NCBI GenBank assembly: GCA_943737045.1
Contig: CALSFV010000450.1
Location: forward strand, 1-64,000
Source: Parapristionchus giblindavisi
Lineage: Eukaryota > Nematoda > Chromadorea > Rhabditida > Diplogasteridae
DNA length: 64,000 bases
Reading direction: 5' to 3'
The notes under the pieces: model-generated
Told to the model about the DNA's origin: nothing
Seen by the model: the letters and a program-made list of their open reading frames with translations, nothing else
Databases searched by the model: none
Program-made: the position numbers and the translations under genes
Shown here: positions 44,501 through 57,100 of the stretch, in pieces
How positions within the stretch are numbered: the stretch's first letter is position 1
How the letters are laid out: the number at the start of each line of letters is the position of its first letter

Positions 44501-46433
44501 GACCAGATTTGGAGATCATCAGCAAGGCTCCACGTCAGATCATCGAGATGGTGCCCAGGTAAGCAATGTTTAGGTATGCCTAGGTAGCATTTGAGAGATT
44601 TAAAAGGTGCAGATTTACCAATTCAAACACTGTTTACATTGTAAAAAGAGCAAAAGGAATGAAAGATTGCTAAAAATGGCTTATTGAGATTGTTTAAGAA
44701 AACTTTTTTCAGATGTTGGGAGGAAGATCCTTACAAGAGACCGACGGCGACAAAGATTCGAGATCGAGTCAAGACTATCAATAATGGAATGTGAGTACTT
44801 TTTTCTATCATTCTACCGTCCAGACATTCACATTCCACATTATTTTTTAAATTTTTTTCTATCCTTTAAAAAAATGCAAACCGCACATGCAGGAGAACCA
44901 ACATTGCGGACAACATCATGGAACTTCTCGATCGATATCGTTACAATCTCGAGGATATTATCAAGTGATTCAGTAAATGTAACATATTATTTTCGAATTA
45001 TATCTTTCAGGGAAAGAACAGAAGAACTAGAAGAAGAAAAGAGACGAAACGAGAGTCTTCTACTGCAGATGCTGCCTAGGTATTGATGAATTGAGACCTT
45101 TGGCCGTATGCTTGAACAACGGAAAACCGTTTGCAGGGAAAATGTAACGTCATTAGCTTAGTCGGAGGATGTTTGGAAAACGCCTCCGCCTACGCTAATG
45201 AAGTCAGATTTTCCCGGAAAACGGTTTACCGTTGTTCATGCATACGGCCACTGATTAATAAAGATCCTTTAAGAACTGTTGCTGAGAACCTGAAGAACGG
45301 CAAATCAGTGTCAGCCGAACACTTTGAGGCCATCACTATCTATTTCTCGGACATTGTTGGTTTCACTTCTCTGTCGAGTAAAAGCTCCCCACTGCAAGTG
45401 AGTATTCATCATTCACCATATTTGTTGCGATTAAAATATTTGTATGTCGCTGCGAACAATGTCACACATATGATGCAATAAAATGATATCATACCAAATT
45501 TTATATATTTATTTATTTATTTTCAAAATGTTATAGATCGTAAGTATGCTTAATGATCTCTACTCTCGATTCGATGCTATCATCGACACTTTTGACTGTT
45601 ACAAGGTATTCTTTCAAACGATACAAAATCATTCCAAAATTGTGTTCAGGTTGAAACAATCGGTGACGCCTACATGTACGTGTCAGGTCTTCCAGAATTG
45701 AATGGTCCCGCTCACGCCGGAGAAGTGGCTGGAGCGGCACTTGAACTGCTTAATTGTATCAGTGTATGTCACCATGCAAATATTATACAAACACAACCTA
45801 TTAACAATTTGAAGAACTTCATCGTTCCCCACTGTCCTGATGATCGTCTCAAGCTTCGTATTGGTATACATACCGGTCCATGCGTCACCGGTGTTGTTGG
45901 AATTAAGATGCCCAGGTAGCAGGTGAAAATTTATTTACATTCTTAATGTATTTCTTTCAGATATTGTTTATTCGGTGATACAGTTATTACAGCCTCGATG
46001 ATGGAAAGTAGTGGAGAAGGTACGTGTCGTGCATCTAACTATCATCTACGATATTTTCATTAAAGCGATGAAGATTCAATTGTCCGTGAGCACATTCAAG
46101 ACGCTTACTCTATGTGGAGGATACGAGACGACACTAAGAGGAGATGTCACTCTGAAGGTATGCACTCTGTGAATAATGAATGAGTTTAACACCATGAGCT
46201 AACTCGAAACTCTCCTCTCTGAGAGTGCACTCTCTTTCTTTGTTTACGAAAAAGTGTGGCCAGAGCGGACAGTAAAAATAGTTCTGGATAGACCTTTAAT
46301 AGAATTCTTATAGAGTCATGAGAAGATTCGTTCGTACTGGCTGCTCTCATACAATAGAGAATACCGTATGAATCGTTTGAAGAAGAATCTTGATTTCTAT
46401 CCCCAATTAGGTCGTCTTATTCGAAAAGTCTGA
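38542..46433 (+). CDS. Receptor-type guanylyl cyclase (gcy family), frameshifted and probably catalytically dead
   Basis: About 30 exons. The protein starts with [16 protein letters not shown] (signal peptide) and the ligand-binding ANF-receptor-like domain (38542-40800; parts near 39903-40480 are uncertain). The membrane helix [19 protein letters not shown] ends at 40904. The kinase-homology domain has YHGNLKSSN and SGFG where active kinases have HRD and DFG, and then LLWKAPEIL and [13 protein letters not shown]. The helical linker reads [20 protein letters not shown]. The cyclase domain has [11 protein letters not shown] and VETIGDAYM, so the metal-binding Asps and the guanine-selecting Glu are present. 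It also has [16 protein letters not shown]. Two problems are seen. A +1 frameshift lies near 44451-44457 (FPLS versus [17 protein letters not shown]). The transition-state Asn and Arg (normally TVNTASRMES) are Ile and Met. Splice sites elsewhere are good. In worms such receptors make cGMP in sensory neurons; this copy is doubtful. Confidence 0.8.
42765..44313. mobile_element. 1.55-kb palindromic foldback element in a guanylyl cyclase intron
   Basis: TCGTACACTCAACAAAATTC at 42765 is matched inverted by GAATTTTGTTGAGTGTACGA ending at 44313, with TA on both outer sides. The arms run to about 43420 and from about 43655, nearly identical, with a loop of about 235 bp. Each arm contains the same 79-codon open frame beginning [12 protein letters not shown]. 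The right end lies only 10 bp before the splice acceptor at 44323, so the intron's 3' end (TATATTTAAG) is now next to, or built from, the element edge. Confidence 0.9.
45101..45250. mobile_element. MITE family D in a guanylyl cyclase intron
   Basis: TGGCCGTATGC at the left and GCATACGGCCA at the right form inverted ends. The inner sequence is also palindromic (GGAAAACCGTTT and its counterpart CGGAAAACGGTTTACCG; TACGCTAATGA and TCATTAGCTTA). It lies between the exon ending QMLPR and the exon starting at 45274, leaving 23 bp to the acceptor. Confidence 0.8.
46198..46305. mobile_element. MITE family B in the last guanylyl cyclase intron
   Basis: It runs from GCTAACTCGAAACTCTCC to AATAGTTCTGGATAGACC. 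The GTGCACTCTCTTTCTTTGTT and GTGTGGCCAGAGCGG blocks match the family. It fills nearly all of the intron before the final exon (46315-46433). Confidence 0.65.
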
Positions 46434-47217
46434 CAAATGTGTCCAATGATCTGACTTTGAGAATGGAATATAAACACCCAAAAATTATAGAGAATTATCA
46501 CAGTTATTGTTTATATAAAACAGTAACAATGTTTCTCAGTATCCACTGTGTGAATCATAATCATTATTGTTGAAGATGATAAATGTTTGTTAAAGAGATA
46601 AGTGTTTCAACAATCCACTGCTTACATGTTCGTAACATAAATAAAATATAGCAGAGGCAATATGATTGAGCTGTCTTTCATTATCACAACTCACGATATT
46701 TGGATAGTGTATAGATGAAATGATCCAATCTAGAAGCAGTCTAAAGCAAAGAAAATGTAATGCTACGATATGTTGAATTGGATAACATGGAATAAACTGT
46801 AAACATAATGTAGTTTGCTATCATACATTCTCTATGTTCCTGTGTTTGATTAGCTGAAAGACTGAAAGATTTTATTTTGTATCACAGCAAAAATATCATC
46901 TTACGCGTCTTGTTAGAGCAATTTTAAATGCTAAAACGTAAAACTCTGAGGTTCGGAGTAGGTTCACGATTATAAAGTATCTAGGAAATTAAATTAACAT
47001 CAGGAATACGCATAATTTCACCAGTAAGTTGAAAAAGAATAACCTTTAGCCGACATTGTGTATTCAGGTGCAATGGTAGACAATGTTCGAAATGGAGAAG
47101 AAGTCACTAGTTTCGTTCGTATAAAAGGATCTGGAATGGTATGCACCTCACTTCTGCGGCCAACTTCCACCGCAAATCAAAGTGAGTCTATTATTTTTTC
47201 CAATTTCTTTGATTTAA
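46434..47217. other. Intergenic: cyclase 3' UTR and astacin promoter
   Basis: AATAAA at 46639-46644 is about 205 bp after the cyclase stop. A TATAAAAG element at 47120-47127 precedes the astacin ATG by about 90 bp. Otherwise it is AT-rich without motifs. Confidence 0.55.
47120..47127 (+). promoter_or_regulatory. TATA box of the astacin gene
   Basis: TATAAAAG in the context TTCGTATAAAAGGATC is a strong TATA match upstream of the ATG at 47218. A start site 25-30 bp downstream would give a leader of about 65 nt. Confidence 0.5.
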
Positions 47218-49509
47218 ATGAAATTCTCCAGAATGAGGACTACTCTTCTCGTCTCATTTTTGGCTACTGCAGCACTTGCTGGAATCATCGGAACCAGAAC
47301 TGAATTTGAGAAGGAGATCTCAGGTCAACTCAACGTAGATGAATTCAAGAAGGATATGAAAGAGCTGGATAAAAAACTCGAAAAGGAGCTCCAGTCAAGT
47401 CAAGCTGAAGTAGAGGAACTCCTAAAGGTTGAGATTTATTTACAATTAAATTTGCTCTATTTCCTAAGTAAATTTTAGAACATTGGACCGATCGATAAAG
47501 TAGAAGCTCAATCTGAACACGATGAGGAAGAACTTAATAAGGAAAAGATGGTGGACCTCTATGAAGGAGATATCGTTCTTACCAAGTATGGTACACTCAT
47601 ATTAATTAAATGCCTAATGTACCGATCAGCAAACAATATTTGAAGTGCTCAACTCGAATATGTAATGGCCAACGAGACTGAGAGAGCAAAGAGACAAGCT
47701 TCAACGAAGGATCAAATCTGGGGAACAGCACCCATTCCTTTCTCTTTTGCTGCTGGAGTCAGTGAGTGAATTTATGCAATTTTACGAAATTAATAACAAA
47801 TATTTGACAATAATGTCGATGATCTCTTCATTCCACACACTATTTCGTTGTTCTCTGTCATAGGTGAATCATTGAACACTTTAAGGCGAAGAGGTCAAGT
47901 CCATGGTTCGCGAGGCCACTCGTTTCTGGACTGCAAATACCTGTGTCAACTTCCTAGAAAACGGACCTGGAACTGCCAAGTAACACTATAATTATGCGAC
48001 ATTGATATAATAACTTTATTCAAAGGATTCTTGTCGTCAACAAGGGTGGATGTTACTCTTCCATCGGTAAAGTTGGAGGAACTCAGGAGCTCTCACTGCA
48101 AAACAACGGATGCAACTCGGTAAACGCCTATTCACTTTGTCTGATAACTATGGCTATTAACTTAAGGAGTAAATCAATGTAGAGGAGTGAAATGCATGCT
48201 ATATATAGTATAATCATAATAAAACAGCTAATAATAGGTCTCGACGGCGACGCACGAACTCGAACACGCTCTAGGAGTTTACCATGAACAATCGAGAGCT
48301 GACAGAGACAACTATGTTTCAGTCAATACTAACAACATTCCCGTAACGATCACTGTAATGAATTGAATAAGCACTTATATACTTCAGAGTGGATCAGTTC
48401 ATAACTTCAACAAAGAACCAACCTCAGCATCATTCAATGTTCCTTATGAATTCGGAAGTAACATGCACTACACCTCGGACAGGTACTCGTACCAAAATTA
48501 TAGATATAATGTCAATATTTTCTTATTAGTTTTGCCAAAGACTGGACAATCCCCACTCTTGTGGCTAAGGGTGCCTATGCTGAATACCAGGACTCCATGA
48601 GAGGACATATGCCTTCTTTCCTTGATGTTCTCAAGGTCAACAGATATTATAAGTGTGACCGTAAGTTTTATTTTACTTCAGCTAGAATATTCGTATACTG
48701 TCAGGTTCATTTAATTCCTCTATTACTAGTTATTCTGTATTGCAGAGGCCTGTGCTAGCAGAACCAATACTTGTAAGAATGGAGGATATCTTGATGTCCG
48801 TACCTGCTCCAAATGCATTTGCCCTGAGGGATGGGGTGGACAGGATTGTACCGCTAAGGTTATTCATAAACATTTTTAATTGTTAAAATCATGCAAGCAA
48901 CTTTTATTTCAGCCCGACGGCGCAGACGAGTTCACTGCAACCACTGGATACACTACAAAAACTCTCGAACTTGGAACGTACGGACAGGCTGCTAGTCTTA
49001 AATACACCACAAAAGCATACATCATCAATGTAATCATTTTAACTGAGCATTCTCAATTTTTATTCTGAAAGCTTTAAAAATGAAAATGAATTTTAGGCGC
49101 CTGCCGGTAAAAGAATCGAAGTAACCATTGTTGGTCTCTGGAGTGGATCTGGAAGTGGATGCAGAAATCAAGGAATCGAACTCAAAACGAGAAAAGATCT
49201 AGGACCAAGAGGACTCAGGTCTCGTGATTTCCGATGTCTGTTATTAAAGAACAGCTTTCTTCTAGATTCTGTGGTAATCTTCCTAAAAAGACCACCTACT
49301 GGTCAGATGGCAATCGATTCCCCATTCTAATGTGGCAAAACGAGGGATCTATCCGTGCTGATATCAAGTTCAGATACGGTAGAATATTCTTCATCAATCA
49401 TCACTCACTAATCCGATTTCAGCTTAAACGACTTCCCTCACACGGCGCTGAATTGCGATTTCATTCTCTTTGCTATCCTGATAAAAGTTATAACTCAAGC
49501 TCTTGTTAA
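47218..49509 (+). CDS. Secreted astacin-family zinc metalloprotease with EGF-like and CUB modules (nematode astacin)
   Basis: About 13 exons. A signal peptide ([15 protein letters not shown]) is followed by a charged helical propeptide rich in Glu/Lys. RAKR (furin-type) precedes the protease domain that begins [10 protein letters not shown]. The zinc site is complete, [16 protein letters not shown] with H-E-x2-H-x2-G-x2-H, and the Met-turn is SNMHYTS. An EGF-like module [20 protein letters not shown] follows. The CUB module runs from 48913 through [17 protein letters not shown] to DIKFRY. All catalytic residues are present, so it should be active, probably on cuticle or extracellular matrix. 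Start: ATG 47218 or 47233. End: if the 54-bp intron 49379-49432 is spliced, the frame stops at 49437. If it is read through, the frame stops at 49509. Which nas gene it matches is unknown. Confidence 0.9.
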
Positions 49510-51120
49510 TGTTCAATCGCATTATATACATACAGTAGCAGCCAAAAGTCTTCAAAAACTTTGCATTGTCATAACTTTTGACACAGATGAGTGATCGGGC
49601 TCATGTTTTGGCAGGATACTATAGTACTAGTGTGCATCATATCCTACTCCCGTTGTTATGATTCGTCGTCGTATTATTGTGTAGCGATCCTGGATCCCCT
49701 TTGTACTTGCTCAGCAGTGATTATTTCCTCAGCGGGACTTTTCTGAGACTTCTTGATAACAGTGTATGAACAACATTTACTGAGGAGTAGAATCCACTAT
49801 GCCATCCATTCGAGCTAATTCATTCCTGTGAGAAAATCGAAATTTCAGACACCACTGAAATTGAGCAAAAAAGTCAACTGTTCAGTGAAGCTGCAGGCTA
49901 CAAACTTGGTAGAGATAATAGCCCATGAGTGATACAAAACATGGCTGAGTATGAGCCCGATTGATTGAATTTTGAGAAATTTCGAAAATTTATTTTTCTC
50001 ATTTTTCGAGATACAGTAAGTACCTGCTCAGGTTAATATCCATTCTGTTTAACAGCAATCTGTCTTCTATATATAGTAGACAACAGTTCACTAGTGTTTC
50101 ACGAAATTTCGAGTTCTTCGAGCGAAGTTATAATTGGAGAAGTGAGGTCGAAAGTAGTTTTTTTAAGGCCATCAAAAAATAAAAAAATATTTTTGTGGAA
50201 CTAAAAGAGTATAGATAGCGATTCCACTGCTGGTATCATCTTATATATTCATGATAATTATTATGACAAAGTCTCAGACTAATCAGGCAAATTCTGAGAA
50301 TTTTGAGAAACTTTTGGAAAAAAATCCTAACAATTTTGACTTTTGGCTGCTACTGTATATAGATTATTAATAATGTTTGCCTGTTTGTCCGTCTATTTGT
50401 CCGTCGGTCGGTCGATCATTCGTCCCATCACCCACCTCTCGTTGTTTCCTAGCTAGAAAGACAATCCCTAATGGGGGGATAACTGAAGTTGGACGAGTGA
50501 AATGAATAATATGTTTTTTATAATGAATATAATCGACAATACTTCAACATTCTATAACGTTAAATTGGCACATTTCCGTATTGGAGCTTTGAAATTAATC
50601 CTGTCCCTAGAATGAAATCATTTGCTTTATGAAACATGCGAGTACAAATAAATATTTATTATTAATAGGCAATAATCAAAGACGATAAAGTATTGTCAGT
50701 GAAGAGAACAACCAACAATTATGTGCATGTTCTCTTCCTTTTTTCTTGCACATGAAAGAAAGAATGTTCTGACCAGATCTTCGCTAAGAAAATTGCACAA
50801 TCATAAAGAAGTAGATAGAGAGATAAAGGAAAGTAAATGGAAATCGGAGACCAATATAGAAAGAACTTGTGTGTATCATGCATGAATTATGTTCATTAAA
50901 TGTTGTGATTGTGTATTCCCGCTATCGTAAGTTGCACATATAGGAAAGTAAAAGGGGGGGATGAAAGGAGATGGGTTGGCTAAAGCAAATTGGATCACGG
51001 GAAAGGAAGAGCTATAGACAATAAAGAAGTGTTGTTATGACCGATACGTATTATGGAGAAATATGGAATGCATAAAGGGGGACATAGATTAGAGGATATG
51101 CTAGGATGGGAATGAATGGC
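49510..51120. other. Intergenic with a Tc1-type MITE
   Basis: 49533-50355 is a transposon. The rest (50356-51120) is unique-looking and AT-rich, with a short GTCGGTCGGTCGATCATTCG run near 50402, and includes the 3' flank of the ETS gene. No further gene is seen. Confidence 0.5.
49533..50355. mobile_element. 823-bp non-autonomous Tc1-type element
   Basis: The ends CAGTAGCAGCCAAAAGTC and GACTTTTGGCTGCTACTG are inverted repeats flanked by TA on both sides. Inside, GATCGGGCTCATGTTTTGGC and GAGCCCGATTGATTG form a second inverted pair. No transposase frame was found. Confidence 0.85.
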
Positions 51121-54100
51121 CTAAAGATTATAGGGCGGAAGGAATCGATAAACGAGTCTTTGTTTCTTCTCGGGTTTTTGAATTATTCCCTTCTTGTAAT
51201 ATTGACGAAGACTACGTGACAGCTTATCGTAGTTCATAGCGGATCGGTTCTTGCGAATCCCCCAGAATTGGGCGAGATGTTGGGAGTTCTCTATCTTGAA
51301 TGTACCTGAATCATAACACAAATTACTAAACTTCGTAGCATGATTGATCATCTATCTATTGTTATTTCAAAATATCCAAGTATAATTACTACACAATCAA
51401 CAACAAATAACACAATTCCCCTGGGTAGAGATTATTATGAAAGCGTACCTTGACTCCTATCGACCCATCGAACACATCCGCCAAATTGGTCGGGAGTCTC
51501 CAGCAATTCTCGAATGAAATGCCATAAATGAACAGTTCCGCCCGTTCGATGATATGGTTGATGATGTTCCTTCGGTTGGGGATGACCACTGTTTTCGATG
51601 AATCCATTGTGATGAAGAGGATGGGCCATGACTGATGACACTTCGTCATCATCGTTCACTGAAGTATAATACGTTAATTAATCAGCTCAACATTACAGGA
51701 CAAACAAAGATAATTAGGATAAGCACATCAAAACCGTCAAAAAGAAAGAAAAAACGGTGATAATATAATAACCACTCACTCTCATCCCCTTCGGACTCGG
51801 AATCCGTCGGAACATTAGCCATGTAGTTATTGTAGTACTGTTGCGGCGGTTGTTGGTGCATCATCGCTTGCTGTGGTTGCATATGTTGAGGTTGTTGGTT
51901 CATTTGCATGTGCACTGCAATTCATAACACTCATATGAATATTATATCTTAGTGATAAATATTAAACTAGAAATGACTCGATTGGTATGAAACGAGAAGA
52001 TCATAGTGTTCGAATACGAAAGTAAAAGTCAAGAACGTTTAAGTGTTAAATAAATTCTTTAGAGTGATTAGCAACGAACTATTCGGTTGGTAGTATCCAT
52101 TATGCATTGGGTGATTGTACATCATGTGCTGCTGATGTTGTGGAGGATGTTGAGAGCAATAGTCCATGTTGTCGTTCTGAAGCAGTATTTTGCACAATTA
52201 TCATGGAATTCGCTTAATTACCCAATCCTTCATCATCATTCCATTATCAGAAGCTGTCAAGCATCCACTCTGCATGGGATTAACACGATGATGAGACGAA
52301 GCATAGGAGTCAAAAGCTGAAATTAAATCATTCGTCTACTAAAATTATGACGCGAAATCACCGACTTTCGCACAGAAGTAGAGAGGCATTGTCAGTACCG
52401 TTGGAAAAGGTAATATCATCCATGTGTCGTACAGGGGAGAAGTGAAAGAAGTGGAGAAAAGAGGGAGAAGCGTCTTCTTTTATTCTATTCGACTCATCGT
52501 CTCACCATTCATTCATTCATTCATTCTGTACTTGCACCAATCTCTTATCATATTTATACCATTGAGAACCCTCGGTCACTATACGAAAAAAGGACTATTC
52601 ATCATCACTTTTGCGGTAGACTGACAATGAGATCGAACACATTAGGAGAATTGACGAAGAATAAGAGAATGAGTCACGCGCTCAAGAGGGACAATCATTT
52701 CGCCACAGGTCAATTGAATCTTTTTATAACTTCTTCGATTTGAGATTAAGAATGCATAATATGATAAATGAACAAGTGCATTTTGCCCTATTTGTAAATT
52801 ATCCAGTAAGGGAAAATTCCATAGAAAGAAGACGAATATAAAATACCTCTCTTCCATATCTGCACATCTTCGAAGATATGGCAAGCGCCAATGGGGACAA
52901 TCATCTCGAAGTCTCTCTGGGTCATCTTCGTCAGATTCCCTCCGGGGATACACAACGTAGTAGGGGCAGGAATGGAACGTTCATTGCATCGATGCAACAG
53001 CCATCTGGCTGTCTGATCCGGTGTCCATGATTCGATATCTGCAATTAAATTATAATTTAAATAGATTATAAAAAAAGCATGCAAATCTACTCTATTAATA
53101 TAATATTACATGCAATATGTTTATGATCCCAAATGAAATGTTTAAATGTAAATCGTTAATTTAACTTTTGGTTTATGTTCTCGCTTAATCCACAAATTTT
53201 TGAAAGTGTTTCAATTTTCACTCGCACTGTCCCGTCAATCTCAGGATGAAATCGAAAGCGGTATCCTTTCTATCATGTAGGAAAGGGTGAAAAGATGTAG
53301 GTTAGATTAACAAAGATTCGTGTTGCGTCCCGTGGCCCATTTTTTCTATTAGAGGCGTTAGCGAGATATAGGCATGTGAGAGACGGTAAGATAGAGAATG
53401 ACGAGAGAGAATGAAGGGAGAGAGAGATACAGAGTGGAAAGAGAGCGATGAACTGCCACAGGCCGATATGGTTCTTTGTGTGAGCGAAAGATGTTTGCAG
53501 TAGTACAAGAAAGAAAGGGTGGTCTATTCGGGGACACTTCAAATTGGAATCATTTCATATGGAAGAAAGGCAAGAGATCATAACTAACCAATGGTCAAAT
53601 ATCTATGAGGTCACTGGACTTTTAGGTCAGATATTCAACGATATAAATGAAATGCAACTGAACACAAAATCAAAACGTAAAACATTAATGGAATAGACAA
53701 CATTAAATTAAGTCCCATTGCAAGTTCTTATTCCTGTGTTCAAGTTTTTCATGATCACCACATGACTCACTCAAAGGAAGTTGAAGATTAGCACAGACAG
53801 TAATGTAGTCTTGCATATTCTGGGTCTGAGCCAATTCCCACATCTCACTCTTCACCTCCTTCTCATTTGTCGTCCGTTGAGCACAATCTGAATAAAGGTC
53901 ATTGTTCTATTCATAATACTCATTGATCAATGACTCACTCTGCGAAGAAGCATCGTCTCTATTGAATTCGTACCCATACGATCCACTCATTTCTGTAATT
54001 GGAACAGCTTCATTACTTGAATGCTCTTTATCAGTACGAAGAAACTCAGCTTTTTCGCCTATCACGCGTGTCACCGAAGAATCGAATAAAATCGGGGGCT

Positions 54101-57100
54101 GGTTGGCACATTTTTTGACCCCCACATATTATTGCCTTTTTTGGTAGTCCATATGGTCCCTAACAAGGTACCGTCGAGCTTTTTTGCATATCTTCATTTT
54201 CAACGTCGGCAGACGTCGTCAAACTTTTTGGACGCCGAAAATTGCCGACTTTGGAGCTCTGTAGCTCTGCAGGATGTAGTTTTGGTATCAAATCGTCAAC
54301 AGAAGAATTCTTCGGAATGTCAAGGAGAATGCGCCTACATCATTGCCAGGTCGATATTTTAATTAGTATTTTCGTAAATCGTTTTTATTGATTATTTTTC
54401 TTAAAAATATAGAAGCCGAAAGTTTTCAATTGCTCAATCGATAAAGCTCGACGCCAGCTTTTCAATGGTATGCTGAACATATACTTTATTTGGTTGTCTT
54501 CGAAAGTTATGAGCATTTCAAGTTTTTCTTTATTGAGAAATTCCTTGGTGTTCCTTCACTATCTACCCGGATAGGTTGGTGAACTCACCTATCAACCATT
54601 ATATAACAAGAGTGTGTAGTGTAGTGGATAAGATGTCTGCACTTTGTTTTGACTGTCACGGGTTCGATCCTCCTTGGCGCAGTTATCTTTTGCGGTTTTT
54701 TTATTGTCGAAATATTTTTCTGTGATTATGAAAACCAGAAATGAAAATTTCCCGGTTAACTATCGGTGTTCCCGCTGCAAACTAGGAGTACTGTATCACG
54801 ACCAGAAAGAGAAGAATTGAATGGGTAATGGTGAACTCGGAGATGGACGATGACAACTTGGAGGAGCGAGGGGATGAGGTGATTCTAGGACAACACGAAA
54901 ATGACTTTAGAATCGTAGTCGAGGGAGAGTGTGATGAAATATTCCTGTGAAGTTGAAGCCTCATTGTCGTCCTATTGTAATTTTTATTCATTGTGATTAA
55001 TATGCATCGATTGGTTATGATTTCTGAATTGAATTATTGAATTGAATATTTGAAAGTTATCAAAAATGTCTTGGGGATGCACTAGAACAACAGTAAAACT
55101 AATCAAAATAGATGAATTGTTCACACGAGGTATAATAGAAGAGTGGGTAGATCACTGGCTGCGTCACTCTCCTCTCGTGTGATCGCATGCAATGAAAATC
55201 TTGAAATGCTCATAACTTTCGAAGACAACCAAATAAAGTATATGTTCAGCATACCATTGAAAAGCTGGCGTCGAGCTTTATCGATTGAGCTATTGAAAAC
55301 TTTCGGCTTCTATATTTTTAAGAAAAATAATCAATAAAAACGATTTACGAAAATACTAATTGAAATATCGACCTGGCAATGAGGTAGGAATATTCTCCTT
55401 GACATTCCGAAGAATTCTTCTGTTGACGATTTGATACCAAAACTACATCCTGCAGAGCTACAGAGCTCCGAAGTCGGCAATTTTCGGCGTCCAAAAAGTT
55501 TGACGACGTCTGCCGACGTTGAAAATGAAGATATGCAAAAAAGCTCGACGGTACCTTGTTAGGGACCATATGGACTACCAAAAAATGACCTCTGCTCATT
55601 TTCGATTTTTTCAATGTGCCACCGTTTATTCGAACCTTACGCGACACGCGTGCTATATTGTATATTTCAATTCTTACGTTAAATGAGTAACATTAAGGAA
55701 CTCCAAGGATGATAACATCGTTTGCTTCGTTATATAGCATAAATGACATTTACGAATACCTTGCTGTCCTCCTTCGGTCTGATTACTCAGTGTGAAGTTT
55801 GCTGATTGATCTCCATTCTGCTGTAAGGTTGTAAGGATCAATATTTGGATTACTAACTGAATCAGTGACGTAATATATCAAAGATCTATGTGTTATATAG
55901 TCCACGCGTGCTTTGGGGAGGGCGATCGAGTGGGACTGTATAAGTCTAATTGGTATTGCTAATTTTCAGTTTCCTCGTTTTTCTTAATTGATAGTGTTCA
56001 CTCTAATTTGAGTTGTTCTTCTGCTCCCCTAATCACATCCGTAGACCATCCCATCATGTCCACCATTCGTAAGAGGCTCAAGGAATATAAAAAAGCTCGG
56101 AGCAAAGGTAAAGGGAAGATGAGCCACTACTTCCATTTCCCTCAACACAGTCACTTATAGTCAGGACCTGTTCCCTTTCCTTTCATCCTCTCGATCTTTC
56201 GACCCATCGTTGTTTTTATCTCATTCCTCCTAATTCGCTCTATCTTCTTCTTTCTCATCGTTCGCACTACGGGGCCATTTCGTCCCTCGGACATCCCTCA
56301 ATACTCGTTCGCGACCCTCTCACATCACTAATTGTGATAGACATTGATAATGTGTGGGAGATGATGGATAATAACTAGAAGAGAGAGAGAGAAATCCCCG
56401 AGACTGACTGGTTCTTAACTATTCCTGTTGTTTAGAATTGTAAGGGTACCAATGAATCGATAACAATGAAAGCTATCGATTTTGAAGATAATGAAGAGTT
56501 TCTAACTGTGGTATTACCAAAGATCAATTTTTAAAACAACTCAGATTCATGATTGTTCCAATTCATTCGTGGTACAAATTCTTTGTTACACGCTTCCAAA
56601 TATATGGGACAAGTAGTAAGTGAGAAAGAATATTCAATAGAGACAAGACGACCTTTTGTGTGGAAAACGAGAGCGAATGAGACATAGAGGGAGAGAATTG
56701 AATGAGTAAGAAGAAATAGGTGAAAGTTGAACCTTGATCTTTCCGGGAAATGCACTTTGCAATGAAGCGATTGCGTCCAATGAACTGGCGACTGGTACGG
56801 TATTTCGACCCGTTTCATCGAAACTGAAGGAAAACGATGAAATCACTTTGATCAGAGATATGAAATCAAATAGTAGTTTACAACTTTAAAAAAAGTAAAT
56901 TTTCCAGATAAAAAAGAAATAACAATAACACCCTTCGCGGAAAACAGACTATGTTAGGTTATTTATTGCTATCACTTCTCGATTATCATTCATTTAAATC
57001 AATCTCGGAAGGGTATCGCTTTTTATTTGTTATTTAAAAATTAAAAGACTTGCATGAGTAGTTATATATATTTTAACATTTTCAATTCAACTATTTCAAA

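Noticed and set aside
38744..46433. Natriuretic-peptide-receptor assignment or a specific gcy number
   Set aside because: The extracellular domain could only be partly reconstructed, so no orthologue can be named.
54611..54681. Functional tRNA gene
   Set aside because: A- and B-box-like words are present, but T and acceptor stems do not pair and no clear anticodon arm forms.
54132..55647. Matching frames reading FFAYLHFQRRQTSSNF in opposite orientation
   Set aside because: They are the two arms of the ETS-intron foldback, so identity follows from the palindrome.
56056..56110. Short plus-strand exon MSTIRKRLKEYKKARSK inside an ETS intron
   Set aside because: It has a possible donor, but no downstream exon on the plus strand could be found and the length is only 17 codons.
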